Shown here: one piece after another, positions 1 through 12,400 of the stretch
Layout of the letters: each line of letters starts with the position of its first letter
Numbering within the stretch: position 1 is the first letter of the stretch
Assembly: GCA_028023455.1 (NCBI GenBank)
Contig: JAQFVV010000036.1
Coordinates: 6,755,576 to 6,819,575 of the forward strand
Reading direction: 5' to 3'
Origin: Epiperipatus broadwayi
Lineage: Eukaryota > Onychophora > Udeonychophora > Euonychophora > Peripatidae
DNA length: 64,000 nt
The notes under the pieces: generated by a model
The model's database searches: none
What the model was told of the DNA's origin: nothing
The model's input: only the letters and a program-made list of their open reading frames with translations
Position numbers and translations under genes: made by a program

Positions 1-589
1 AATAGCAAACAAAATTTTCTTTTTTTATTAGTAAGTTAATATAAATTTTATGTTGAAAATGCAGGAAAAAAATTTTTTCTCAAAATAATTTTTTATTTTT
101 ATTTTACCTTGTTTGTTGACTTTCTTTATCAGTCCATCTTAGGATAAGTTTTTATGCTTACAAAATTTATTTCCTGTCTTTGAAATACTTTGAAAAATTA
201 ATACTGAGCTAAAACATTTAAGGAAAACCACAGAATTGTTATTTTATCATGCTTTTAAAAGAATAAAAAAAAATAGAAATCTATCTTTTTTTTTTTTTTT
301 AAATGCTCGAGAAATTTTATTCCTAATGTAATGCAATCTTCCCTTATTTCGCTAAAAATAAATGTGTATTTCAAGCTTTTCACAATTATTAAAATAAATT
401 CAAATTTCTTATTAAGTTTGGACTACTAATGTTATAATCACAAATGACAAAATGTTTCAAAATAATATGTTAATTAGCATTGAGCTAAATATATTTTTTT
501 TAAACAGTGCTCTTTGCACGATTGATTTGATAATTGAAGGAATACTGCTTAACTGATATGACAGTTTAACTATGTGCCCCAAAAATTTT

Positions 590-860
590 AAGGTGTTAGC
601 ATGTCTTAATGATGGGTTCTGACATGAAATGTGATGATTTCGTTCATGCTTTCATCGACTGTCTTTAATGATCTCGCTGCCATCACAAAATCTTCAAACC
701 ATATGAAAACATTTTTGTGGCTCACGACTTCACTGCCGTACACAATGGCATCAATTCAAATGTTTACCAGTTTTACCCAATTTAAAACAAGATTGAAATG
801 TTAATATCTTGTTCCATCATGGATTAAGGTATGAAATCATTATTACATTTCATGTCATAA
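590..860 (-). mobile_element. mariner-type transposase 5' fragment (decayed)
   Basis: Read on the minus strand, about 770 down to 605 gives AIVYGSEVVSHKNVF followed by IWFEDF. This is the N-terminal helix-turn-helix of mariner transposases of the animal type (usual pattern AYG-A-S---VF-WH--F). Just upstream a KLGKTGKH-like stretch in another frame fits the preceding family segment, so at least one frameshift or stop is present. No terminal repeats or catalytic aspartates were found, so it is a short 5' relic. Confidence 0.6.
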
Positions 861-1614
861 TTCATGATCCATACACACTGGCCTTTAAAATTTTTTGTGA
901 TGAGTAGCTAAACCATATTATTACATAGCTTGTAGATAATCAGTTTTCACAGCCACCTGCTGTGTATATATGTCAAATATGTTTTCAACTTGCGTATATT
1001 TTATATAATAAATAAACACTTTATATATATATATATATATAGTCTATTGAAGCAGTACTTTCCAGGATTGCCATTTTCAAGGTAGTGATGGTTCAAATAG
1101 TTGTGCATTCTTACTTTACTCTTTAGTTAAGAATAGCTAAGATATTGATTTATTGACCAATGTTGGATGGGGATCTCAGTTGGTTGTGGATCAACTACTT
1201 GAAAGAAAATTCGTGTCTTTGAGAGGCATTTTTTATATATATGTAACTTACCTCTGTGTATCAAAACTGCTTATAGTATGCATAAACATCACTTGGATCT
1301 AAATGTCATAGACATCATCATCATCAATCATATTCTGAGCAGTCGTAATACAAGTTTATCCATTTTTTCATTGACCAAAGCTTCAGTTCCATATATCTCA
1401 ACCCATCTTTTATATATAGAAAACTATTTACTCTCATTTAAAAATGTAAATTCTTTCTATATAGTTTTTAATTTCCATATTAATGTTAATGAATGTATTT
1501 TTCATTTTCAATAATTACTTTTAAGTTTTATTTTTATTAATCAGGGGGAAAAGTCCTAATTTTCAATGCCTGGATTTTAAACAGGATGATTACATCTTGA
1601 GAATTACAACATGT

Positions 1615-1770
1615 AATACTAAACATCACGTGATCACCATCTCTTATGCTAGCACATAACTGATATTAGATGAGTAGGCACTAGATAGGGATTTGATGCA
1701 CAAGCCTTCTGGCATTCATTGATTACTCTGGTTGGCACAGGGTAGCACTGCTGTATGGAGAATTTTGCCT
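1615..1770 (+). repeat. MITE-like repeat, family A copy 1
   Basis: Shares the block from CTAAACATCACGTGATCACC through GATGAGTAGGCACTAGATAG and the end GGAGAATTTTGCCTGTTT with copies near 3.7, 7.0, 23.3 and 36.5 kb. It lacks the inner left half seen in the 3.7 kb copy. No clear target duplication is visible, so the copy is probably internally deleted and old. Confidence 0.7.
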
Positions 1771-2344
1771 GTTTAATAAACTAACTTAACTAAATATAAA
1801 TCTGACCCTGGATCAATTATTATGTTTTTAATAATTTCAGTTGTCTTCCAACTATAATTACCTTTTTTTTTTTTTAGCTGTACAGGAATGCTAAAAGGGA
1901 ATAAATTACTAAATTGCTTACATAATGTATGATAAAATTGCTCTGCTTGAGTAATCAATTATTATTAAATGGCAGTGCAGTTAAATCTCGTAGCCACTTT
2001 CTGGCTTTTATCTTTATCAGTGACGCTTGGGATTTAAAGTGGAAAATTATGCTTCTAGAAACTACGTTAAACTTCATTTTAGTATTTATGCTATAAGCCT
2101 GAAATTCAAAACCTTGAAGATTTTCAAACTAATCTGCTTGAACACTTATATAAATAACAACAAAATAGAATTAAAGAATTATTTCTTAAAATTTTTATCG
2201 TGTTAGTAATTTATTATGTAATGCAGTTTCAAAATCCCAAAGAATAAAACAAAAATGTAAGAATTACTTGTGACTGCGTAGTTTTAATTTAACATCTAAT
2301 AGAATATTCCACATTGTTTAATGCTAGATAAAGGTAAAGTCATT

Positions 2345-2890
2345 GCTTTATATTCATCATCATTATCAATCCACTGCAGGATGAAGGTGTCTCCAAGTTC
2401 GATCCATCTTCGATCTTTAGCTTCTCTTCTCCACATCACCCCTGCACACTTTCTTATTTCATCCATCCGGCTCACATGTGGTCTCTTTCTGGGTCTTTTA
2501 CATTCTTTTGGAATCCAGTTTAAGATTTCAATTATCCATCTATTATCATCTCTTTTAGCAATATGTCCAGCCCAACTCCACTTCAGTCTTTTAATTTTTT
2601 CAATGAGGTCAGTAACACCTGTTAGTTTTTTTACCCATATATTGTGTTTTGGTCTCTTCTTGTTACTCCCAACCTGTATCTCTCCATACTTCTTTGAGTA
2701 GTCTGAAGTCTCTGTATTGCTCTTCTATTAAGTGTCCAAGTCTCAGATCTATAAGTAAGAACTGGTAAAACACATTTTTTAAAAACCTTCCTTTTCAAAC
2801 ATATAGGTATATTTCCTTTTAGTATCAAGTTATTTCGACAAAAAGTGCTCCAACCAAGTTTAATTTTATGATTAATTTCATCCATCGTAA
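2345..2890 (-). mobile_element. RTE/CR1-like LINE, C-terminal RT and 3' end (truncated)
   Basis: On the minus strand the segment begins mid-reverse-transcriptase with MDEINHKIKLGWSTF, then KVFKKCVLPVLTYRSETWTL and QRSMERYRLGVTRRD. This is the conserved C-terminal block of many arthropod endonuclease/reverse transcriptase LINEs. After a stop and frameshifts the terminal region continues (a GWT--KR block, then WIPK and RPRK-like motifs) to a short ATGATG-type tail at about 2355. It is 5' truncated as usual for LINEs. The same 3' end recurs at 23195-23640 and 50700-50850. Confidence 0.75.
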
Positions 2891-3275
2891 TTTAATAATT
2901 TTTTCTTTAAATGTATACAGGATTTGAATGAAAACACACATATTGAATGCCAGTAATATGTATATAATGAAATTTGAAACAGCTAATTGGATATCTGGGT
3001 GTTTTTTTTTTAATTTTACTTTCATATAAAATTTTTATCAATTTAATAAATAATGTGTAATAATGTATAATACATATAAATTTGGTATAGTAAAATTTAA
3101 CTACATATTTATACATGATTTGTGATTTAGTAAATGGTATTGTAAAATGTAATAATATTTTGAATAACACTGCTTTCATAATTTTTATTTTTAAGTGTTG
3201 GAATCATTTAAGTTATTAAAGGCAAAGTATTTAATTAAATAGATTGCTATGTTATTTCCATATTTTTTCCTGCAG

Positions 3276-3441
3276 ACTCCTCTTCATCTTGCAGCTATCC
3301 ATGGAAGATTGGAAGCAATACAAATACTTTTAGATGCCAAAGCTAATTATTTAACTCAGGACTTTCATGGTCAGACTGCATTTGACCTAGCTGAATCTCA
3401 CGCTCATTTTGAATGTGCCACTTTTCTTAAGAACAAAGCAG
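3276..3441 (+). CDS. Lrrk: LRRK-like exon: ankyrin repeat (or exon of an upstream ankyrin gene)
   Basis: Acceptor TTTTTTCCTGCAG precedes it and donor GTACG follows. It reads TPLHLAAIHGRLEAIQILL, an almost canonical ankyrin repeat, then GQTAFDLAESHAHFECATFL, the start of a second (TAFDLA in place of TPLHLA). It starts in phase 0 and leaves one base (G), so an upstream exon must supply the start of the repeat. Ankyrin repeats are protein-binding modules. Known LRRK1 proteins begin roughly at the ankyrin block encoded from 8116 onward, so this repeat is either an N-terminal extension or part of a neighbouring ankyrin protein. The exon itself is secure; its assignment is not. Confidence 0.75.
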
Positions 3442-6400
3442 GTACGATTAATACAGTTTTTTCCATTTTAATCTTTTAAATTAAGATGTTTTTTAATATA
3501 ATACAATTGAATGTTTTTTGCATTTTGAAAAGTTTGTGTATTAATATGTTTTTTTGTAAGATGTGCAACGAATTTTTAAAATGTAAGAAATTGCTTATTA
3601 TATCTAAATTCTTCAACATTGTCTTGAAATTTTGTTTAACTCTTCCGTTTAATATTACAAAAATATATATGGGTTAAGTTATATGCAGTTCAAAATATAT
3701 CCCGTAAAATGAAGATAAACCACTAAACATCATATGATCACCATTTCTTATGCTTGCTCATAATTCTATTAAAACAGTCAAAACTCTCCATACAGATGCC
3801 ACAAGATGGAAACTAGCCTGGGGATATTGGATGAGTAGGCATTAGATAGGGATTTTATGCACAAGCCTTCTGGCATCCATTGAGTACTCTGGCTTATACT
3901 GGGTGGCGCTGTTGTATGGAGAGTTTTGCCTGTTTTAAATGAAGATAGTATAACTTTTGTTTTTAATAATTTAAATGGCAATATTTTAAATAATACATTA
4001 CAACCTGTAACAGAAATTAATATACCAATAATAAAAGCTACGATAATTATATATTCTGTATTTTGGGACTTTAGAAATCATTAGTATTTTTTTTTTCCAG
4101 TGTTTTTCCTCGTTGTTTGTAATGTAAGAATTAAGGTCATACTTACGTAATCTTACATACATCCAATATTACTTTTATATTGTGATTAATTTTAAATCTT
4201 ATATGTATATGAAGAGTATAAATATTACTAAAATAGTTTCAGGCATCTTGCAAGGTTTAGTGTAGTGGCTAACTCCAGAGATCAAGGTCCATCGATTGCT
4301 ATTTCGATTCTTTTGTTTCCAGAGATTAAACTTCCCAATAAATCATTCAGTTGTTGATGTAAATATAGTCAAATGGCTATATTACAGGGTTAAGTTTCGG
4401 AAATGACAGCTGAATATGATTTATGAGCTTTAATCTTTAGATTTTTCCACTTTATCACTTCAAATCTCACGAAGTGATTATTATTATTACCAGTTTGGAT
4501 ATAAATGTCTAACTGTAGACAGATTATAGACATAAATCCATTTAAATAGAAAGGTTTAAGTTTATTTAAATTTTTTGTCATTGAAATTTGCTCTTTGGTA
4601 TGATATTGTTATCTAATTATTTTGCTACAATAATTTATTTTTAAAAAAGACTAATGGCTTTGTTGCTTGGGAGTTCATAAGAGGTTTGAGCACTAGAATC
4701 TATCCTGGGATTTCCTGGTTCCAAGTTGGATGCTCTACTGAGGAGCCAAACTGCACAGGACACAATAACATATAATTGGGATAAAAAATTTTTAGATGTT
4801 TGTCAGAATGAAAGTGTAAATTTGTAATACTTTTAAATACATAATTTTGTTTCAAATATTAGATGAGTCAATGCAAATTTAACTCCTATTAGTATAGATC
4901 ATTTTTTTATTAAAAAAATTTCCTTTTTTTGTTCTAAAGAAGTAAAAAATACTAAATTTTAATGATTTGAAGGAAGTAAAAAAGAATTAGTCCTATTGCT
5001 TAATTAGGTAGTTGTAACTTATGCCTCATGTGGCCGCAAGAGGCGCTGTTTTTGTGTCAACCACAGAAATATTCAGAGTAGGGGGCCAAAACCAGCGATG
5101 CAAGTTCCAGCGACTAAGTGGCACTGTTCACCATGTGTACGCACAGGTACCTTATGCCAAGTAGCTGCCAGCGCTACTGCCTGCTTGGTGGCACTGATAG
5201 CCATAGGTAAACACATCTAGCTTGCATCGTCTGCTACCAGCAATCTAGCCCACTACGTGGCGCTGTTTCTTATATCGTAGTTAGATTTTTCCATTGTAAT
5301 CATTAAATTTTGATTTGATTTTATAACAATAACTTTTTCACCTCAAGATATAGAATAACCCAAAAGTTTTATAGCCTATCCATAATAGCTTACTTCCTCA
5401 AATTTTAATTAAGTACATTTATAAGTATTGTAGCTTGTATTATTTTAATGTCTCAATATAACCATATAATATTTTATTATTTATTATATTGTATTAATGA
5501 AAATAGTCTTAATAGTTATTGTTTTATATCTATTAATATTTTATCACCATACTGATATATCATTTGACAAGCAGATTTTTTTTATTAATCAGGATATCAA
5601 TTCTCAGTTTTAATAATGCTAGAATTCATTATTCTTATTATAACTGCCCTTCATTATATTAATTAATCACCACTGCTTCTTTTACATTTAATAACTACAT
5701 ATTACAAAAACCTTTTTCATAATATAGAGAGTTTACTATCCCATATTTTTAATTTTATTTTTAAAAGAAATTGTAACTAAATGATAGTTTTTAACAATGA
5801 AATATAATTTGAATGCATAAGCTTTATTAATAATCTTATACTTTTTTTTAAAATTATATACTATTTTTTAAAGTGTTAGCATTATTGTATGTTATATTTT
5901 TATTAAATTATGTTTAACTTATTTTTTGTTAATTAATCACCATTATTAATTCAAATATAAAATCCACAATTTATATTTATTTCTTTGTCAATATAGGTTC
6001 ATTTGTTTTTAAGTTCATTTATAAAAAATAAAAATAATGAACATTTTTTAACAATAATATATATTTACATTTTTTTTTTGTAACAATCTATTGATTTTAA
6101 TTTGATTACAAAGTTATTTTCTAACAAACTATAAATAGTACATACTTTTAAATATATATTGTGATAGATGAATTTGAAAAACGGCTTCAAGAAGAGCAAG
6201 AAAGTAAGTTTTATACACTATTATTTAAAAATTAGTTTAAAAAAATTATTTTGTCATTATAGACGGATTTTTAAATAACAATTATTTTTAGAATTAAGTT
6301 GGGAGATTTTCTTTTTTAAAAAATCGTATTGTACATCATACCATTATAATTAGATAAGTGGATGTTAAAGCAAAAATATTAAAGTTTTAAAAGCTGCAAC

Positions 6401-9400
6401 TTATCTTGGAAAGGAAATTAAGTCATACAAATCCCACCTTCATGGAAAAGTTATAATAAAAACCTTTTCAAAATTGCAACAATGTTAGATATAAAATATT
6501 TAGCCTTTCTTGATATTTTGATATCACATTTTTCCATCTTAGAAGTTTCATTAAGGAAAAACTATGGAAAATATACTCATGAAATATGTGTGATCTTTAT
6601 TGTATAATTATCTTCATTTGGGAGTTTACGAGAAGATAAGTTAAATAAATAAAATAGATTGTATGGCTAGAAAATATTCCATGGGTAATTATGGAAGGTA
6701 AAGATGGTTTACCTGTACAATTTAGTCGCAATAAGTAAGTATGAGTATTATGACAGCTGATTTGCCATTGAATAAGAAATTAACTTAGATATATATTATC
6801 TATATCTATTTATTATCTTCAATTTATCCACCATTAAAATATGCAATTAAACATTCTAACTAATGAATTATATTGTGCTACTAAAGCAGAATTGGTTAAT
6901 TGCAGTTCTCAATTGATGTGAATAATTCCACATTTTTTTTGTTTTTTTTCTTTTCAAAATTATCCAAGAATAAGCATTTTAGATTTTTTTTTTGATTAAA
7001 GTTCTCAATCACACTCACCAATCACATGATCACCATTCTTTAGGCTTACGCAATTGTTTTTCACAGAGGCAAAACTCTATACAGTAGCGCCACTCAGTGC
7101 AAACCAAAGGAATCAATGGATGAAGGAAAGTTTGTGCATAAAATCCCTATCTAGTGCCTACTCATCCAATACCCCCAGACTAGTTTCTAGCTTCTGGCTT
7201 TCATCAGTGAGGAACCTTGGATCTGAGAGCACTGCACCTAGTAAAAGGTGGCTGCTGGAGGGTTGCATTAGATCCTAAGATCTAGGTGCAGTGCTCTCAG
7301 ATCCAAGACTCATCACTGATGAGAGTCACAAGCTAGAAACTAGTCGGGGGGAAATTGGATGAGTAGGCACTATATAGGGATTTTATGCACAAACCTCCAT
7401 TCATCCATTGATTATTCTGATTTGCACTGAGTGGCGCTACTGTATGGAAAGTTTTGCCTCTGTGAAAATCAGATTCACTAAATGATGTTTTATGATTCTT
7501 AAATTAAAATTCAAAAACAAATCTCATTATTTATTTGTATATATGTGTGACATTCTTGCACTTCTATGGGCAAAATGAACAGTTTCAATCAATTAACTAA
7601 TTTTTTTTATTCCTTGGCTCTGAATCGATTTTTAAAATTTTATCTCTGAGTTCAGTACTCTATTACAGCTCTAAGCAACATATGACGTTCTAACATTTTG
7701 TTAACCAAATAAAAAATAATTATTAGATATTGGTTCTCAAAACAAAGCCATTGTATGATCTTTTTTTTTTCGTAGCAATAAAATTTTGTTTGATAATTTT
7801 TAACAGATAATAATATATTTATTTTATAACCTTTCAAAATCAGCCTACTTTGATGTTGATTAAAAATTAACAACAATCTACATGATATATTTACATACAT
7901 ATATATATGCGGAGAGATGTTAGTTTCAATCAGTAGATATTGGTTCATATGTATAAGAAAAAATTGAAAAATAACTCTGCGATATGTATATATTTCAGGT
8001 AATAACAATATCTGCCTTGGAGCAAACATTTCTTTAGAATTTCTTTATATATTTGAAAGGTGCATGGATCTTTATTATATACCTGGTTGTGTATATTTAT
8101 GTAATTCCATTATAGCTTTGTATGAAGCTTGTATTAATAATGATTTGTCCAGAACCATTGATATCATCCAGTCATTAGTTAGTAGACCAGAAGATGTATT
8201 AAATTTCGCTCCTCATGGCAGTCATACGATCCTTTACAGGTATGTTAGAAATAAAATTTAAACTTTATATTTATAATTTTATAATTACAATGAAACCCAA
8301 AGAATATACACATATTGTATTTAAGTAAAAAGTATTATCCGGGATTTTAATACATAAAAACATATTTTCATAATGTTTTGTTATCGTTTCAGTATATATA
8401 TAAACTACTCCAATTAACTTTAAACAGTCTCGCTAATGAATTTGCCTTTTAAATCAAATTTTCAACTAAATTTATAATGTAAAAATTGAACTACATCTGA
8501 GCCTATATCACCCATTTTCAGCTGGTCATAAGTAATTACCAAACTCCTATATCATAACAGGTACTCCTCCTAACCCTCACATACTTTATAATTATCAAGT
8601 TAAAAATTTATTAGATTTTAAAAGGTAAGTTAATGATGATGCAGTCTTTAGATATTAAATCTTATTACATTACAGCAGATACACTTAAGATAGAATTGAA
8701 GCAATTTTAAAATTATTAACATCTTGTTAAAAAAATTAATTTAAAATTAATATCTCACTTTAATTAAACTAAATATGCAAACTGCTAAGCTGGAATTTAA
8801 ATAAATGAACTATTCCAAATAACTTTAAATAATCTAGTTAATGAATTGACCTGCTAAGTCGAACTTTCAAATTTCTGTATAATACAAAAATTTGGCAATC
8901 ACCTTTCAAGTTATTCTGAGTGACAGACTTTCAGCCATTCTCAGTTTTTATAAATATTAAACTGCAAACTGATTAGATTTTAAAGCAATGATTAAATCAT
9001 GATGCAATCTTCAAATATCAAATCTTACTATATTATAATACATAGTTTAAGGGATAGTCAAAATAACTAGAGTTTATTAATACTTGATAAAGATATTAAT
9101 TGAAAATTATAATCACACTTTAAATTTAAAATCAAATAAACATGCTGTTAAACTGGAATTTGAATTTAAATTGATAAGTGTATTAACAATCTAGTAAATG
9201 AATTTGCTGTTAAATTCAACTTTCAAATTAACTGTGTGAGGATAAAATTCCACCAGTCACCTAACAGAACAATGTATCGTCCTATAACATTTGTTGTCGT
9301 GTCATAATATTATTCTCTCAATGCTACAGATACCAAACCAAAAGCTTGTAAAACAATAACCCACGATAAAATCTTAAATATTAAATCTTACTATATTTAG

Positions 9401-12400
9401 CAAATATATTTAAATTAGATTTGAACCAATCAAAGCTTATTAACATCAAATAAAAAAAAGTATTTATAAAGAAGCATATTTATTTCAATTCCAATTTAGA
9501 AGTATTATATTTAATTTTTAATTTAATGTGGGGTATTAATTCTTAATTATTTTTTTATTAGGTATTAATAATCTTGAATTGATGCAACTCTGTTTAAAGT
9601 ATATTTATTAGCAACATTTAATATTTAAAGATTGGGTCATGATTTATTCATGCTTTAAAATGTAACTAGTCTATCCAGTATTATTACTGTTATGACATTG
9701 GACTTAGGCAGTTATACATAGCCAGTTGAAATTGAGACTTATACATTCAGAAACGGTGGAATGTGGAAGAGATTGGCTGAATTTTTGTGTTATACATAAA
9801 TTTGAAAGTTTCAGTTGATGGGATAATTTATTGGCTGTATTGTTTAAAGTTATTTTAAGTAGTTTATTTATTTTATTTCTAATTTATCATTATGCATATT
9901 TACTTTCTAATATACATATATGTATATAAATTTATAGCAGCATCTTAAATATAATTTTGAACTATTGAACAGAATGAGTGCTTCCGTAGAAAAATTCACT
10001 AAAACTTTCAAAAGCTTTAATTAAAATTCAATTTAAAAAATTCACTTTCAATTTTTTTTTACCAACAGTCAAATTGTTTTTATATACGTAGGGATTGGGA
10101 ATGAATTCGACTAACTCATTCTCGCATTCTCATTGATTATAAGTTCTTACAATGCTAAGATCTAATTTACAGTTAAAACTTTTAAGAATATTAAAAGGAT
10201 TTGGAAAATAAAAATATATTGATAATATATTCTCTGATTTACAGATAAGAGAGTTTCAGATTTTTCTAGATTTGTGTAATATATATATATATTAGGTGCT
10301 ATTACGTAAAAATTGTTGTGGCAAGTGAAATAAAAACATTGTTAAAAAAAGAAGTGTGCTTCTGTTCTGAAAAAAGTCACGCTTCATCACTGGTATATAT
10401 ATATATATTAATATAATAAATGAAACCATAGCAAAAAATGTGAATGTATATAATACTCTAGTGTAAACTAATGCTAATATATATATATATGTATTTATTG
10501 ATAAGTCTCTTTGCCCATAATGCAATTTAATAGTATTAAATAATTCTAGGCTTTTACCTTGTAGAATGTTGGTTGACATATATATATAATGATGCACAAA
10601 ATATTTTATTATACAAATTTTAATTTTTTTTAATTGTAAAAACAAATAAATTAATTTGTTGTTTACTTGCTTTGATTTTTAAAAATATGCTCAGTTTTTT
10701 TTTTAATAGTATTATTTAAAAGACATATTTGCTTTCATAAATGCATTTAAAATTTTCTTTTAATTATGAAACTGTTTGTTAATAGTATTTTATTTATTTC
10801 AAAATAATTAATTTTTAAAATTAATTAGAAAATGTTCAAGACTTGTTTTGAAATAGGAGAAATGTCTTTATTAGTGTATAATCTATATTGTTAACTGAAT
10901 TTTCTGGGTGATTCTAATTAAATGTTGTCAGTTTACTTTTTGTATTAAGTCATTAAAGAACTTTCAAGCCCACACAAACATAGAAGTTAAACTATCATCG
11001 GTATTATAGTTTATTAGTGAAAGTTAGGAAGATTTTGCTCAAGGATGAAGCAAAGGAATAACTTGGTCATTATTACTTTTGCCTATATTATTGTAATGAC
11101 AATCTGTTAAAAAAAGCCTTGCTGGGTTATCTGCTTCCTACTTCTCATAAGTAACCAAAGAATAACTTTAATCTCATCTCAATATAAATTATAGGCTTCT
11201 TGGATAAGTTTATTTAAATTATTAGCAGTTAATTACAGAGAAGTTCATAGAGAAATAGATTTTATGAGTGAAAAAAGTTGTTTAAGAATTAAAATCAAAA
11301 CTAAAAGGATTTATAATTTTTTTAATGTGTTACATGTATAGAGTTAATGTAAGTTAAACTACAAGAGAATTATCTATATTTAAAAGGTAAATAAAGTTGT
11401 CTAAGTTAAGTCATCAAAAATTTCACAATTCATATACACTGGAAAATTCCCTTCTCAAGAAAAACTTTCATTTAATTTTAATTGTTAAATTTCATTTTGT
11501 ACAAAAAACTGGTATGAGATAAAGAGCTATTATTATTTTTTATTTGAATTATTTGTTTATTTACCTATTTTAATTCATAATTTAGTAATTTCTATTTGTA
11601 AGTCACATGTATTTATCAATTCAGTATCACTCTATGTTAGATGAACCACGAATGAGTATGTACTGCTTATTGCTTTGGTTTTTATTCACTCTTTGCAGCT
11701 ATCTTTTATACTATTTTATAGGTTTTATTATTTGATAGCAAAAATAATATTGATTTATTAACTTAAAAAAATCAAAAGTTGTTGGTATTGTATAGAAAAA
11801 TTTATTACAAACAAATTAACAATCAACCCAAAACTTTGTTGATTGTTAATTTCTTGTTCTCTCTGCACAAGAACATTTGAAAAAGTTTAGGAGTTTATTC
11901 ATTATTTTGTTTACGTAGGTATGATTATTTTTGCAAAATTTTTGTTATATTTTTTTTTTTTTTTAGAAGAATAGTGTGTAATTAGACTCAAATATTATTT
12001 GAAAATACTTAATATAATAATCAGTCTAAATAAAATTGAAACAAACAACCATTTATATTTACAATTATTTAATTATAATTATTTATTTATATATTTTTTA
12101 TTTTATGTCATTTATTTATATGTATAATGTTAATTGTATTGTTGAAGGTAGAATAATGTCCAATAGGTGGAGTAAATGTAGTTAATAAGTCATGTGATGT
12201 ATAAAACTATATCTTGAAAAGATCTCAATAAGAGATGAAAGCCAGGTTGATAATTAAATAATTGTAAATATAATCTGTTGTTTGTTTCAATTTTATTTAG
12301 ATTGATTATTATATTAAGTATATATCTATAACAATATTGTGGACAAATAATTTTTTAGGTTGAATATTTGACCATTGTATATATTTGAAAATATTTACTT

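Larger units (their letters stand above)
1..3275. other. AT-rich non-coding, upstream of or intronic to the LRRK-like gene
   Basis: No exon was recognised here. The first supported exon begins in phase 0 in the middle of an ankyrin repeat, so at least one earlier coding exon must exist, either outside the window or missed. The stretch holds a decayed mariner fragment (590-860), a TA dinucleotide run near 1022-1040, a MITE-like repeat (1615-1770) and a LINE 3' end (2345-2890). The rest is low-complexity AT sequence. Confidence 0.6.
3442..6167 (+). other. intron 1
   Basis: Bounded by GTACGA and ATAG. It contains family A copy 2 (3718-3936), two tRNA-derived SINE relics (4255-4345 plus, 4650-4765 minus) and a GC-rich minisatellite (5030-5275). 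The rest, 5280-6160, is AT-rich with nothing recognisable. Confidence 0.6.

Noticed and set aside
8064-8261. Open frame starting MDLYYIPG as a separate small gene
   Set aside because: Its C-terminal part is an ankyrin exon that joins in phase to 16417; kept only as a possible alternative start.
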